DNA of 5,720 nucleotides from contig JALVXW010000245.1 in NCBI GenBank assembly GCA_027038155.1, positions 3,084 to 8,803 of the forward strand, in the 5' to 3' direction. Shown in pieces: positions 1 to 4,849 of this stretch (the first letter of the stretch is position 1; each line of letters opens with the position of its first letter). A model generated the notes under the pieces. It was given only the letters and a program-made list of their open reading frames with translations, was not told the DNA's origin and ran no database searches. Both the position numbers and the translations under genes were made by a program. This stretch comes from Sulfurovum sp. GTDB lineage: Bacteria; Campylobacterota; Campylobacteria; Campylobacterales; Sulfurovaceae.

Positions 1-158
1 TTTTTTAACCCATTGGCTTTTCGTACCTCTTCTATGGTTGTATGATTTGCATGTGCAATGGTGTAGAGCGTCTCACCATTTTTAATGGTATGCTTTATTG
101 TTTTTGCCCAAAGCATACTAAGTGGCAATAAAAATAGTAGTGTATAAAAAAATTTCAT
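1..158 (-). CDS. Secreted LysM-domain protein, N-terminal part (cut by left window edge)
   Basis: The reading frame from the ATG at 158 stays open to the window edge, giving 52 complete codons. Residues 1-18 form a signal peptide: Lys at position 2, a hydrophobic core rich in Phe and Leu, and an L-W-A cleavage site before Lys19. Residues 19-52 match a LysM repeat: H-T-I-K-N-G-E-T-L-Y-T-I-A, then T-T-I-E-E-V-R-K-A-N-G-L, the family's G-[ED]-T-L-x-x-I-A and [KR]-x-x-N-x-L elements. LysM domains bind the GlcNAc backbone of peptidoglycan, so the product should act in the periplasm or at the cell wall. The start is supported by AGGA 6 nt upstream. What follows the LysM domain (hydrolase, amidase or nothing) is outside the window. 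It lies 114 nt downstream of the GMC gene on the same strand and may have its own promoter. Confidence 0.8.
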   Translation of the reverse strand, partial: MKFFYTLLFLLPLSMLWAKTIKHTIKNGETLYTIAHANHTTIEEVRKANGLK

Positions 159-210
159 TGTTTATCCTAAATTGAAATATATGAGGGTTTTGTACCGAAA
201 AATATGCATC

Positions 211-216
211 ATTGTA
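211..216 (-). promoter_or_regulatory. Possible -10 box for the LysM gene
   Basis: Minus-strand TACAAT lies 52 nt upstream of the LysM start codon, inside the 114-nt gap between the GMC stop codon and the LysM gene. No good -35 box is visible, which is usual for sigma-70 promoters in Campylobacterota. An overlapping alternative (TATAGT, 219-224) is nearly as good. The gene could also be read through from the GMC unit, so this is a weak call. Confidence 0.3.
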
Positions 217-261
217 GCACTATACAATTAATAAAAAATAAATATGACTTTAAAAATATCT

Positions 262-291
262 TAAAAAGAACGCTAAAGAGCTACCCTCTTT
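262..291 (-). terminator. Weak candidate terminator after the GMC gene
   Basis: On the minus strand AAAGAG-GGTAG-CTCTTT forms a 6-bp stem over the last codons and stop codon of the GMC gene (275-291). A T-rich stretch (TTCTTTTTAA) follows after a few bases. The stem is short and AT-rich and the T tract does not follow directly, so partial read-through into the LysM gene is plausible. Confidence 0.3.
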
Positions 292-1952
292 TGAAGTACA
301 TTTACCACATAATCTGCCACCCTAAAAGCATTGGCATAGATTGTCCATGTATAGGGTACTGACCCTCCTGTAGGCATAAAACTGGCATCAACAACATAAA
401 GATTATCTACATCGTGTGCTTGACAATATTTATTGAGTACAGATGTTTTGGGGTCATTGCCAAATCTACACCCTCCTGCAACAAGATTTTGTGCAGGAGC
501 AGAGGAGATGCTTGAAGAGATGTTTTTTGCACCCATCTCTTTGAGTATCTGTTCACATTTTTTTGCGATATAGTTACCTACCTTTAAATCTTGTGGGTGT
601 CCCTCTACTCTTAGTTTTCCTACGGGCATACCATATTTATCTTTATGAGTAGCATCAAGAGAGACAAAACAGTTATCATTGGGAAGCCAGTCATTAAAGA
701 TTTCAAAACGAATACTTTTTTGTTGTGTCATTCTTTTGACAACACGTTCGCCCAATGCTTTACCCCAAACCAACTTACCCTCACTGTAGTTGTGTTTACG
801 TGCACGTGAAATGATATTTTGATGCTCAAACATAAACTCCACCAAACCACCTTTAAATTTACCCTCCCACCAATCATCAATAAAGTACCAATCTAAAATA
901 GAGCGGTTGACAAAGAGCCCTGTTTGCATAAGTGCATCAAAGCTTATCTCTTTGAGTGTATCTTTATGCAACTCTCCCTGTCCTGAGCCCCCTCCTGAAA
1001 AAATGAGATTTTTACCCAATTCCCCAGAACTATTTGCCAGACCATAAGGGTGATAGGTATTGGAAGAATTTAGTAAAAGCCGTGCACTCTCATGGGCTTG
1101 TGCAGCTACTACAAAAAGTTTGGCTTTTATCTTACGCTCTCTACCTGTAATGGTATCAACTACTATGGCACTGGTTACTTTATCTTTACTGCTTTCCAAT
1201 CTCTTTACATGCGTGTTGGTCATCAAGGTAAGATTGCCTGTTGCCAATGCTGGCATGACAAGTGCCTCACGAGAACTCCCTTTGGCTCCAGAGCTACATC
1301 CGTAACTTCCGCAAAAGTTGGAGTAGTAACACGCTTTACGTCCTCCTTTGTCTTGGGAGAGTACTGCTCGTGGCGTAACCAATGGTTGAATTGAAAGTTT
1401 TTGACAACTCTTATCAAGCAGTTTTACTACCGCATTCTCTTTGGTAGGAGGTTGAGAGAATTGTGCACGGCTTCGTGGTGGCTCATAAGGGTGTTTTTTG
1501 TAATATCCAGAGATACCCACCAACTCTTCTGTCAAATCATAATAGGGCTCCAAATCTTCATAAGAGATAGGCCAATCTACAACATTGGCTCCTTTAATCT
1601 CTCCATATTTACTTTTGAGTCTAAAGTCATCTGGGTGCAGACGATGCAACATTCCCGACATAAGGTTGGAAGAGCCTCCCACTATATTACCATTCCAAAA
1701 ACTCCACCCAGACTCATAGGTAGGAGTGGCTACCCATTTGCCTCCTACTCTCTCTTCTATCGTATGATACTCCTCAAAGAGATTGGGCGTTACCAAATCA
1801 CGACGACAATAGGCTAACTCATCTTTAGAAAACTCCTCTCTCTTGATAAGCCTACCTTTTTCTAGCATGGCTACTTTGTATCCTGCATTACAAAGCGTAT
1901 ATGCCACTGCCCCACCACTGGCTCCAGAGCCTATGATCACAACATCATACAT
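273..1952 (-). CDS. GMC-family FAD-dependent oxidoreductase, large subunit
   Basis: The product is 559 residues and follows the glucose-methanol-choline (GMC) oxidoreductase plan. An N-terminal Rossmann motif G8-x-G-x-x-G-G is followed by Glu31 for the FAD ribose; G-G-S-S and S-G-M-L lie near residues 92-102; the GMC_oxred_C segment runs from about residue 480 to the end (G-G-C-R-F-G-N-D-P, then N-L-Y-V-V-D-A-S-F-M-P-T-G-G-S). Known relatives oxidise sugars, alcohols or polyols and pass electrons to a partner or quinone. Cys208, Cys214 and Cys219 (C-x5-C-x4-C, then G-A-K) fall where Fe-S-carrying FAD dehydrogenases have a Cys cluster. The usual catalytic His and second His/Asn positions read Leu490 and Pro533. 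I start at 1952, not at the in-frame ATG at 1991, because the FAD motif normally begins a few residues from the N terminus; this leaves an 8-nt overlap with the small subunit instead of 47. No signal peptide is present, so export probably depends on the Tat-bearing partner. The substrate cannot be told. Confidence 0.85.
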   Translation of the reverse strand: MYDVVIIGSGASGGAVAYTLCNAGYKVAMLEKGRLIKREEFSKDELAYCRRDLVTPNLFEEYHTIEERVGGKWVATPTYESGWSFWNGNIVGGSSNLMSGMLHRLHPDDFRLKSKYGEIKGANVVDWPISYEDLEPYYDLTEELVGISGYYKKHPYEPPRSRAQFSQPPTKENAVVKLLDKSCQKLSIQPLVTPRAVLSQDKGGRKACYYSNFCGSYGCSSGAKGSSREALVMPALATGNLTLMTNTHVKRLESSKDKVTSAIVVDTITGRERKIKAKLFVVAAQAHESARLLLNSSNTYHPYGLANSSGELGKNLIFSGGGSGQGELHKDTLKEISFDALMQTGLFVNRSILDWYFIDDWWEGKFKGGLVEFMFEHQNIISRARKHNYSEGKLVWGKALGERVVKRMTQQKSIRFEIFNDWLPNDNCFVSLDATHKDKYGMPVGKLRVEGHPQDLKVGNYIAKKCEQILKEMGAKNISSSISSAPAQNLVAGGCRFGNDPKTSVLNKYCQAHDVDNLYVVDASFMPTGGSVPYTWTIYANAFRVADYVVNVLQKRVAL

Positions 1953-2448
1953 TTTCCAAATACCGCCCTTTTGCTCTAGGGTAGCCACCATAGGAGTCTA
2001 TACTTTTCCAGCCTAACTCTGCCCTGTTTGCTCCATAAACAGGGTCCGAGAATATCCCCTCCATCGTAAGAGTCATTATTCGGGAAAGCCATGCACTGCC
2101 ATAGCTACTTTCTTCATAACTACGTAAAACTTTTTCTCTCTCTTGACTACTCAGAGTGAGAAAAAATTTCTCTCTTTTTATAAGATTTTGTGCCCCTTTA
2201 ATTACAAAATTACGTATATCTTTATCATAACTTGGATGCATTATTGTCTCATAGACAAACTCAATAACCCTTGTCTCCTTGGCCGAAGGCAATATATTTC
2301 CTTCTGGAAACATATGTGCCTGTACTGCAGAAATTACCTCTTTAACCTCCAAAAAAGATTTCTCTAAGCCATCTGTATGCTTTGCTTTTAACGAAATACC
2401 TACTCCAAACAAAAGAGTTGAAACAATAAAATCTCTTCGTTTTAACAT
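1945..2448 (-). CDS. Tat-exported small subunit, gluconate 2-dehydrogenase subunit 3 family
   Basis: The product is 167 residues. It begins M-L-K-R-R-D-F-I-V with a hydrophobic stretch to about residue 20, a twin-arginine (Tat) signal for folded, cofactor-bearing proteins. The body resembles the gluconate_2-dh3 family: F-F-L-T-L-S-S-Q-E-R-E-K-V-L in the middle, G-S-A-W-L-S-R, then the near-diagnostic S-D-P-V-Y-G-A-N-R-x-x-L-G-W-K and a closing G-G-Y-P-R-A. In characterised sugar and polyol dehydrogenases such subunits carry the Tat signal and bring the signal-less GMC subunit across the membrane. Here the GMC gene follows with an 8-nt overlap (ATGTATGA), pointing to coupled translation and a fixed ratio. 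I start at 2448 because AGGAG sits 5 nt upstream and the Tat motif then lies at the N terminus; the longer frame to 2511 adds 21 residues that would bury the signal. No cytochrome c subunit is encoded in the window. Confidence 0.85.
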   Translation of the reverse strand: MLKRRDFIVSTLLFGVGISLKAKHTDGLEKSFLEVKEVISAVQAHMFPEGNILPSAKETRVIEFVYETIMHPSYDKDIRNFVIKGAQNLIKREKFFLTLSSQEREKVLRSYEESSYGSAWLSRIMTLTMEGIFSDPVYGANRAELGWKSIDSYGGYPRAKGRYLENV

Positions 2449-2453
2449 TACTA

Positions 2454-2458
2454 CTCCT
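2454..2458 (-). promoter_or_regulatory. Ribosome binding site fixing the small-subunit start
   Basis: Minus-strand AGGAG lies 5 nt before the ATG at 2448. It decides between this start and an in-frame ATG 63 nt upstream, and puts the twin-arginine motif at the protein N terminus. Confidence 0.75.
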
Positions 2459-2656
2459 GTTAAACCTATCATAGCCTCTCTTTTCAATTTCATATATTTT
2501 ACATAAACCATATGCTATACACTTGTTGTATAATTTGGACTCAAATATGAATACAGAAACAAAATATGCAATAGGTAGCATTCCCGTATCAAGAAAATTA
2601 CTAGGTAGATATAAACAATTTATCTATTTTTAACACTTTTTCTCCATAAATTATAG

Positions 2657-2662
2657 TATAAT
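2657..2662 (+). promoter_or_regulatory. Probable -10 box for the lipoprotein/FTR-rhodanese operon
   Basis: A perfect TATAAT lies 34 nt before the ATG at 2697, predicting a 5' UTR of roughly 28 nt. The upstream side is T-rich with no clear -35 box, as in Campylobacterota sigma-70 promoters. It lies in the 248-nt divergent gap 2449-2696. That gap must also hold the minus-strand dehydrogenase promoter, for which I see only weak candidates (TATAGC or TATACA around 2510-2535). A second plus-strand TATAAT at 2529-2534 has no convincing gene after it. Confidence 0.55.
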
Positions 2663-2696
2663 TCAGGTTAACCCTTTCAAATGACCTAGGATACTT

Positions 2697-3320
2697 ATGC
2701 GAAATTTATTACTATTGTGGATACCACTCTTTGTGTTTAATGCTTGTGGTACCACCAAAGAAGAAGAGACAAAACAAGCCAAACTTACGCAAGAGCTACA
2801 TGAAGCACAAGAACAAAAAAATGTCCTAACAGCAAAACTACAAACAAAAGAGAAAACATTGCTGAAGCTTAAAAAAGAACTTACCTCTTTGCAGGTCAAA
2901 CTACATAAAGAAGCACAAGAAAAACAAGAAGCTTTACTTAGAGAGAAAGCGTGTAAAAAGAAGGAGGAAAAACGTATTGCTGCACAGCAAATCCAAAATC
3001 AAAAACTCTCTCCTATAGGTATAGAAATTCAAGAGAATAAAATTACAATTGATGCCAATAAAAGTAAAGATTTTTTTCAGACATTGAATAAAAATCTTGA
3101 GAAAAAAGTGATACAACTTACACAAAAATTTAAAAAAGGTATTATTGATGAGAAAGAGGCAGGTATTCATATTGATGATACCCATATCAATATTAATCTC
3201 AATAAAACTAAAGGATTTTTAGAAACTTGGGGCAAACAACTACAAGGGATAGTTAAACAATTTGGCAACATAACAAAAGAGATAGAGCAACTACACCCTA
3301 CACAAATAAAAGGAAACTAA
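2697..3320 (+). CDS. Putative coiled-coil lipoprotein with duplicated C-terminal module
   Basis: I do not recognise a named family in this 207-residue protein. It opens with Arg2, a Leu-rich hydrophobic core and F-N-A-C17-G, a somewhat irregular lipobox with Cys17 as the predicted lipidated residue. Residues 21-100 are almost all Lys, Glu, Gln, Ala and Leu with heptad-like spacing, a likely long coiled coil. After a short hinge (S-P-I, 105-107) two segments about 48 residues apart align: 108-147 (G-I-E-I-Q-E-N-K-I-T-I-D then K-S-K-D-F-F) and 156-195 (G-I-H-I-D-D-T-H-I-N-I-N then K-T-K-G-F-L). Each looks like a short beta hairpin followed by an amphipathic helix. AGGA lies 5 nt before the start. 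The stop overlaps the next start (TAATG), so the two proteins are probably made in a set ratio. If lipidated, the product is membrane-anchored and periplasmic while its operon partner lacks an export signal; a structural or spacer role is only a guess. Confidence 0.75.
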   Translation: MRNLLLLWIPLFVFNACGTTKEEETKQAKLTQELHEAQEQKNVLTAKLQTKEKTLLKLKKELTSLQVKLHKEAQEKQEALLREKACKKKEEKRIAAQQIQNQKLSPIGIEIQENKITIDANKSKDFFQTLNKNLEKKVIQLTQKFKKGIIDEKEAGIHIDDTHININLNKTKGFLETWGKQLQGIVKQFGNITKEIEQLHPTQIKGN

Positions 3321-4057
3321 TGCAACAAATAGATATGCATTCAGCCGAATTTCAGGCTGAATTTGAAAAAACTTGGAGCTTTGTAAAAAAAGTAAATAAA
3401 CAGTTTGGTTTTGTACAAAATCCCAATGAAGAGGTCAACGAAGGTGTCGCTATGGGATTGGCACGCAACAAGCTTATTTACGGCAAACGTTTTTGTCCCT
3501 GTTTTATGGTCAATGGAAAGACCAAAGAGGAGCAAAAAGCCGCAAACAACCGCATCTGCCCATGCAAACCTGCACTAGAAAAAGAGATACCAGAAGATGG
3601 ACTTTGTCACTGTGGAATCTTCTGTACGCCAGAGTATGCAGCATCTCAAACCAAGCACGATGAGATAGAAGAAGCGGTACACACTCACTCAAAAGGTTTA
3701 ACCAAAGAGCAGGCAGAGACTCTTTTAAATGAAGAACAACTCGATGGAGATGAACTTGAAGCACTTATAGAGGCAAGAAATTTAGGTATGGTAGATTTTA
3801 CACTTTTAGATGTTCGTGAATTTATGGAGTTTCAGATGGGTCACATAGTGGGGACAGATGCACTGGTGCCAACATCACAGTTTTATGCAAAGATAGAAGA
3901 GCATAATGATAAAAAAAATAAAAACATCATAGTTTACTGTCATACAGGAAGTCGTAGTTTCCAGGTACAACACGCCATGAAATCTTTAGGATTTGAACAG
4001 GTAGGCAACCTTAGACCAGGGATCATTGGTTATCCAGGGGAAACTCAGCGAGGGTGA
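3320..4057 (+). CDS. Ferredoxin-thioredoxin reductase catalytic domain fused to rhodanese
   Basis: The product is 245 residues with two recognisable domains. The N-terminal half (about 10-108) matches the catalytic beta chain of ferredoxin-thioredoxin reductase (FTR): C59-P-C61, C80-P-C82 and C96-H-C98, then T-P-E-Y. By analogy with plant and cyanobacterial FTR, Cys59, Cys80, Cys82 and Cys96 would hold a 4Fe-4S cluster and Cys61/Cys98 would form the redox disulfide. Spacings of 18 and 13 residues exceed the classical 16 and 8, and Cys102 is extra. After a linker (110-125) comes a rhodanese domain (about 126-245): L-L-D-V-R-E, G-H-I-V-G-T-D, the active loop C207-H-T-G-S-R and L-R-P-G-I-I-G-Y. 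Cys207 would carry a persulfide. Together they suggest an Fe-S/dithiol centre that reduces, or takes sulfur from, a sulfane-loaded rhodanese in the cytoplasm; this is inference. AGGA lies 5 nt upstream, within the end of the lipoprotein gene. It ends TGA followed at once by an in-frame TAG. Confidence 0.88.
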   Translation: MQQIDMHSAEFQAEFEKTWSFVKKVNKQFGFVQNPNEEVNEGVAMGLARNKLIYGKRFCPCFMVNGKTKEEQKAANNRICPCKPALEKEIPEDGLCHCGIFCTPEYAASQTKHDEIEEAVHTHSKGLTKEQAETLLNEEQLDGDELEALIEARNLGMVDFTLLDVREFMEFQMGHIVGTDALVPTSQFYAKIEEHNDKKNKNIIVYCHTGSRSFQVQHAMKSLGFEQVGNLRPGIIGYPGETQRG

Positions 4058-4113
4058 TAGAAATTAGAAATTAGAAATTAGAAATTAGAAATTAGAAATT
4101 AGAAATTAGAAAT
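4058..4113 (+). repeat. Perfect heptanucleotide tandem repeat, (TAGAAAT)8
   Basis: Eight exact copies of TAGAAAT run head to tail from the base after the TGA stop of the FTR-rhodanese gene, then pass into a T-rich stretch. The first unit supplies a second in-frame stop (TAG). Perfect arrays of this kind change copy number by slipped-strand mispairing. Because the array is outside the coding frame, changes would alter 3' UTR length rather than the protein. Confidence 0.95.
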
Positions 4114-4118
4114 TTTTT

Positions 4119-4136
4119 CAAAATAGAGTTATTTTG
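4119..4136 (+). repeat. AT-rich inverted repeat after the heptamer array
   Basis: CAAAATA-GAGT-TATTTTG is a perfect 7-bp inverted repeat with a 4-nt loop. It is AT-rich and no T tract follows it on the plus strand, so it is at most a mRNA 3'-end stabiliser or part of a compound terminator. Confidence 0.5.
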
Positions 4137-4150
4137 TCAAGGAAATCAGT

Positions 4151-4180
4151 AGTCGCGACAGCGGTTGTGCTTTTTTCTTT
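4151..4180 (+). terminator. Candidate terminator of the lipoprotein/FTR-rhodanese operon
   Basis: AGTCGC-GACA-GCGGTT can pair over 6 bp if two G-U pairs are allowed, and a T-rich tract (4171-4180, TTTTTTCTTT) begins four bases later. The stem is short and the gap before the T tract lowers confidence, but the position between convergent genes fits. The stem overlaps a GTCGCGAC palindrome (4152-4159). Confidence 0.4.
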
Positions 4181-4189
4181 TGGATTCGT

Positions 4190-4218
4190 TTCTCTTTTTT
4201 TGTGCACAAAAAAGAGAA
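4190..4218. repeat. Inverted repeat centred on GTGCAC in the convergent gap
   Basis: TTCTC plus seven T, then the palindrome GTGCAC (4202-4207), then six A plus GAGAA. The arms pair with one bulged base. The T-rich arm serves as the T tract of the rplT terminator on the minus strand. With the flanking stems it gives a bidirectional stop between two converging operons. Confidence 0.6.
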
Positions 4219-4238
4219 TGAGGAGCCGAAACTCCTCA
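4204..4238 (-). terminator. Intrinsic terminator of the rpmI-rplT unit
   Basis: Reading the minus strand, TGAGGAG-TTTCGG-CTCCTCA forms a perfect 7-bp GC-containing stem (4238-4219), followed directly by TTCTCTTTTTT. It begins 20 nt past the rplT stop codon. This is the clearest intrinsic terminator in the window. A smaller stem, TAGTC/GACTA with a seven-base loop (4244-4260), overlaps the rplT stop codon itself. Confidence 0.8.
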
Positions 4239-4257
4239 AAAGATAGTCAAAAAAAGA

Positions 4258-4614
4258 CTATTTGGCAAGTGCCGCTTTAGAAGCTTCAGCTACTTTTGTA
4301 AATGACTCAGGTGCATTCATTGCCATATCGGCAAGAATTTTTCTGTCAAGTTCAATATTTGCAAGTTTTAAACCGTGCATAAATGTAGAGTAGTTCATAC
4401 CGTTAAGTCTTGTAGCCGCATTAATACGCGTAATCCACAATCTTCTGAAATCTCTTTTCTTTTGTCTTCTATCTCTGTAAGCATATACTAATGAACGCTC
4501 AAGTTGCTCTTTAGCTTTTCTGAAGTGTTTTCTTCTACCGCTGTAGAACCCTCTCGCTTGTTTTAGTAATTTTTTGTGACGTCTATGTCTAACTATACCA
4601 GTTTTTACTCTCAT
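4258..4614 (-). CDS. rplT: 50S ribosomal protein L20
   Basis: The 118-residue product has the normal length and full sequence character of bacterial L20: a strongly basic N-terminal extension (M-R-V-K-T-G, R-H-R-R-H-K-K, Y-S-G-R-R-K-H-F-R-K-A) that threads into 23S rRNA, then R-D-R-R-Q-K-K-R-D-F-R-R-L-W-I-T-R-I-N-A-A and the globular part (L-N-G-M-N-Y-S-T-F-M-H-G-L). L20 is needed early in assembly of the large subunit, and in well-studied bacteria it represses its own operon by binding mRNA that mimics its rRNA site. AGGA lies 5 nt before the ATG. The gene follows rpmI on the same strand, but after a 223-nt structured spacer instead of the usual short gap, so it may be controlled separately from L35. 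Confidence 0.98.
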   Translation of the reverse strand: MRVKTGIVRHRRHKKLLKQARGFYSGRRKHFRKAKEQLERSLVYAYRDRRQKKRDFRRLWITRINAATRLNGMNYSTFMHGLKLANIELDRKILADMAMNAPESFTKVAEASKAALAK

Positions 4615-4837
4615 GGTTATCCTTTACCTTATCTGTTTAAGAATCGGTGTTAAGCATTCTCTCTGCTTAAACTTGCCCCTAATCGGGGGTGTACATTTTA
4701 AAGGACGTTTTTTGAACAAAGCTCAACAAAACTACGCTAACGCTGAGTTATACCCCAAGGGCATTTCCGTTGGGCACTTCAGCAGTTGGCTCATGCGACT
4801 AGTCGCATTTCCTTTTCCATATGATAACTAAGCCGTC
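4615..4837 (-). other. Structured 223-nt spacer between rpmI and rplT
   Basis: No convincing gene lies here, but several inverted repeats follow one another. TTAAGCA/TGCTTAA has a 7-nt loop (4650-4670). CCCC/GGGG has a 5-nt loop (4676-4688). GTTTTTTGA/TCAACAAAAC pairs over 9 bp with one bulge (4707-4732). A long imperfect hairpin of about 55 nt (4736-4790) is built from GCTAAC/GTTGGC, GCTGA/TCAGC and CCCAA/TTGGG. The last is the 16-bp palindrome at 4793-4808. The octamer GCATTTCC occurs twice (4761-4768 and 4805-4812). The stretch could be an RNA leader controlling L20, a dispersed intergenic repeat that landed in the operon, or both. A TAAAAT on the minus strand near 4695-4700 is a possible weak promoter for rplT. 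Confidence 0.65.
4793..4808. repeat. Perfect 16-bp palindrome
   Basis: ATGCGACT-AGTCGCAT is fully self-complementary with no loop bases. A palindrome without spacer is more typical of a dimeric protein's DNA site or a repeat end than of an RNA hairpin. The core TAGTCGC also occurs at 4150-4156, in the gap after the FTR-rhodanese gene. Confidence 0.85.
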
Positions 4838-4849
4838 TTAGTTGATCAT
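4821..4849 (-). promoter_or_regulatory. Strong hairpin over the rpmI stop codon
   Basis: On the minus strand ATGAT(C)AACTAAG pairs with CTTAGTTATCAT around the tetraloop ACGG: 12 bp with one bulged C. The stem includes the last rpmI codons and the TAA stop. No T tract follows, so it is not an ordinary intrinsic terminator. Protection of the rpmI mRNA 3' end, or an element limiting read-through to rplT, are possible roles. Confidence 0.6.

Noticed and set aside
1060..1817. Several plus-strand ORFs of 80-140 codons opposite the GMC gene.
   Set aside because: They are antisense shadows of a well-supported coding frame with recognisable GMC motifs, and none shows family features.
2342..2581. Minus-strand ORF of 79 codons overlapping the small-subunit 5' end in another frame.
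   Set aside because: It conflicts with the Tat-signal frame, which has a strong ribosome binding site and family motifs.
2547..2633. Plus-strand small ORF of 28 codons in the divergent gap, downstream of a TATAAT at 2529-2534.
   Set aside because: Only a poor GGA stands before the ATG, the -10 box is so close that there is almost no leader, and the peptide resembles nothing I know. Chance in AT-rich DNA is the simpler reading.
4058..4113. CRISPR-like repeat reading of the heptamer array.
   Set aside because: Units are 7 bp with no spacers; it is a simple tandem repeat.
4732..4820. Two tiny minus-strand ORFs in the rpmI-rplT spacer (9 and 20 codons, joined by ATGA), suggestive of a leader peptide.
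   Set aside because: No usable ribosome binding site for either, the second start lies inside the palindrome, and there is no run of regulatory codons.
4613..4831. Plus-strand ORF of 72 codons spanning the rpmI-rplT spacer.
   Set aside because: It starts over the rplT start codon on the opposite strand, has no ribosome binding site and no protein-like composition. It could be a repeat-borne spurious ORF.
4615..4837. A tRNA or other known structured RNA gene in the rpmI-rplT spacer.
   Set aside because: No acceptor stem, T-loop consensus or anticodon arm in the right order could be found on either strand.
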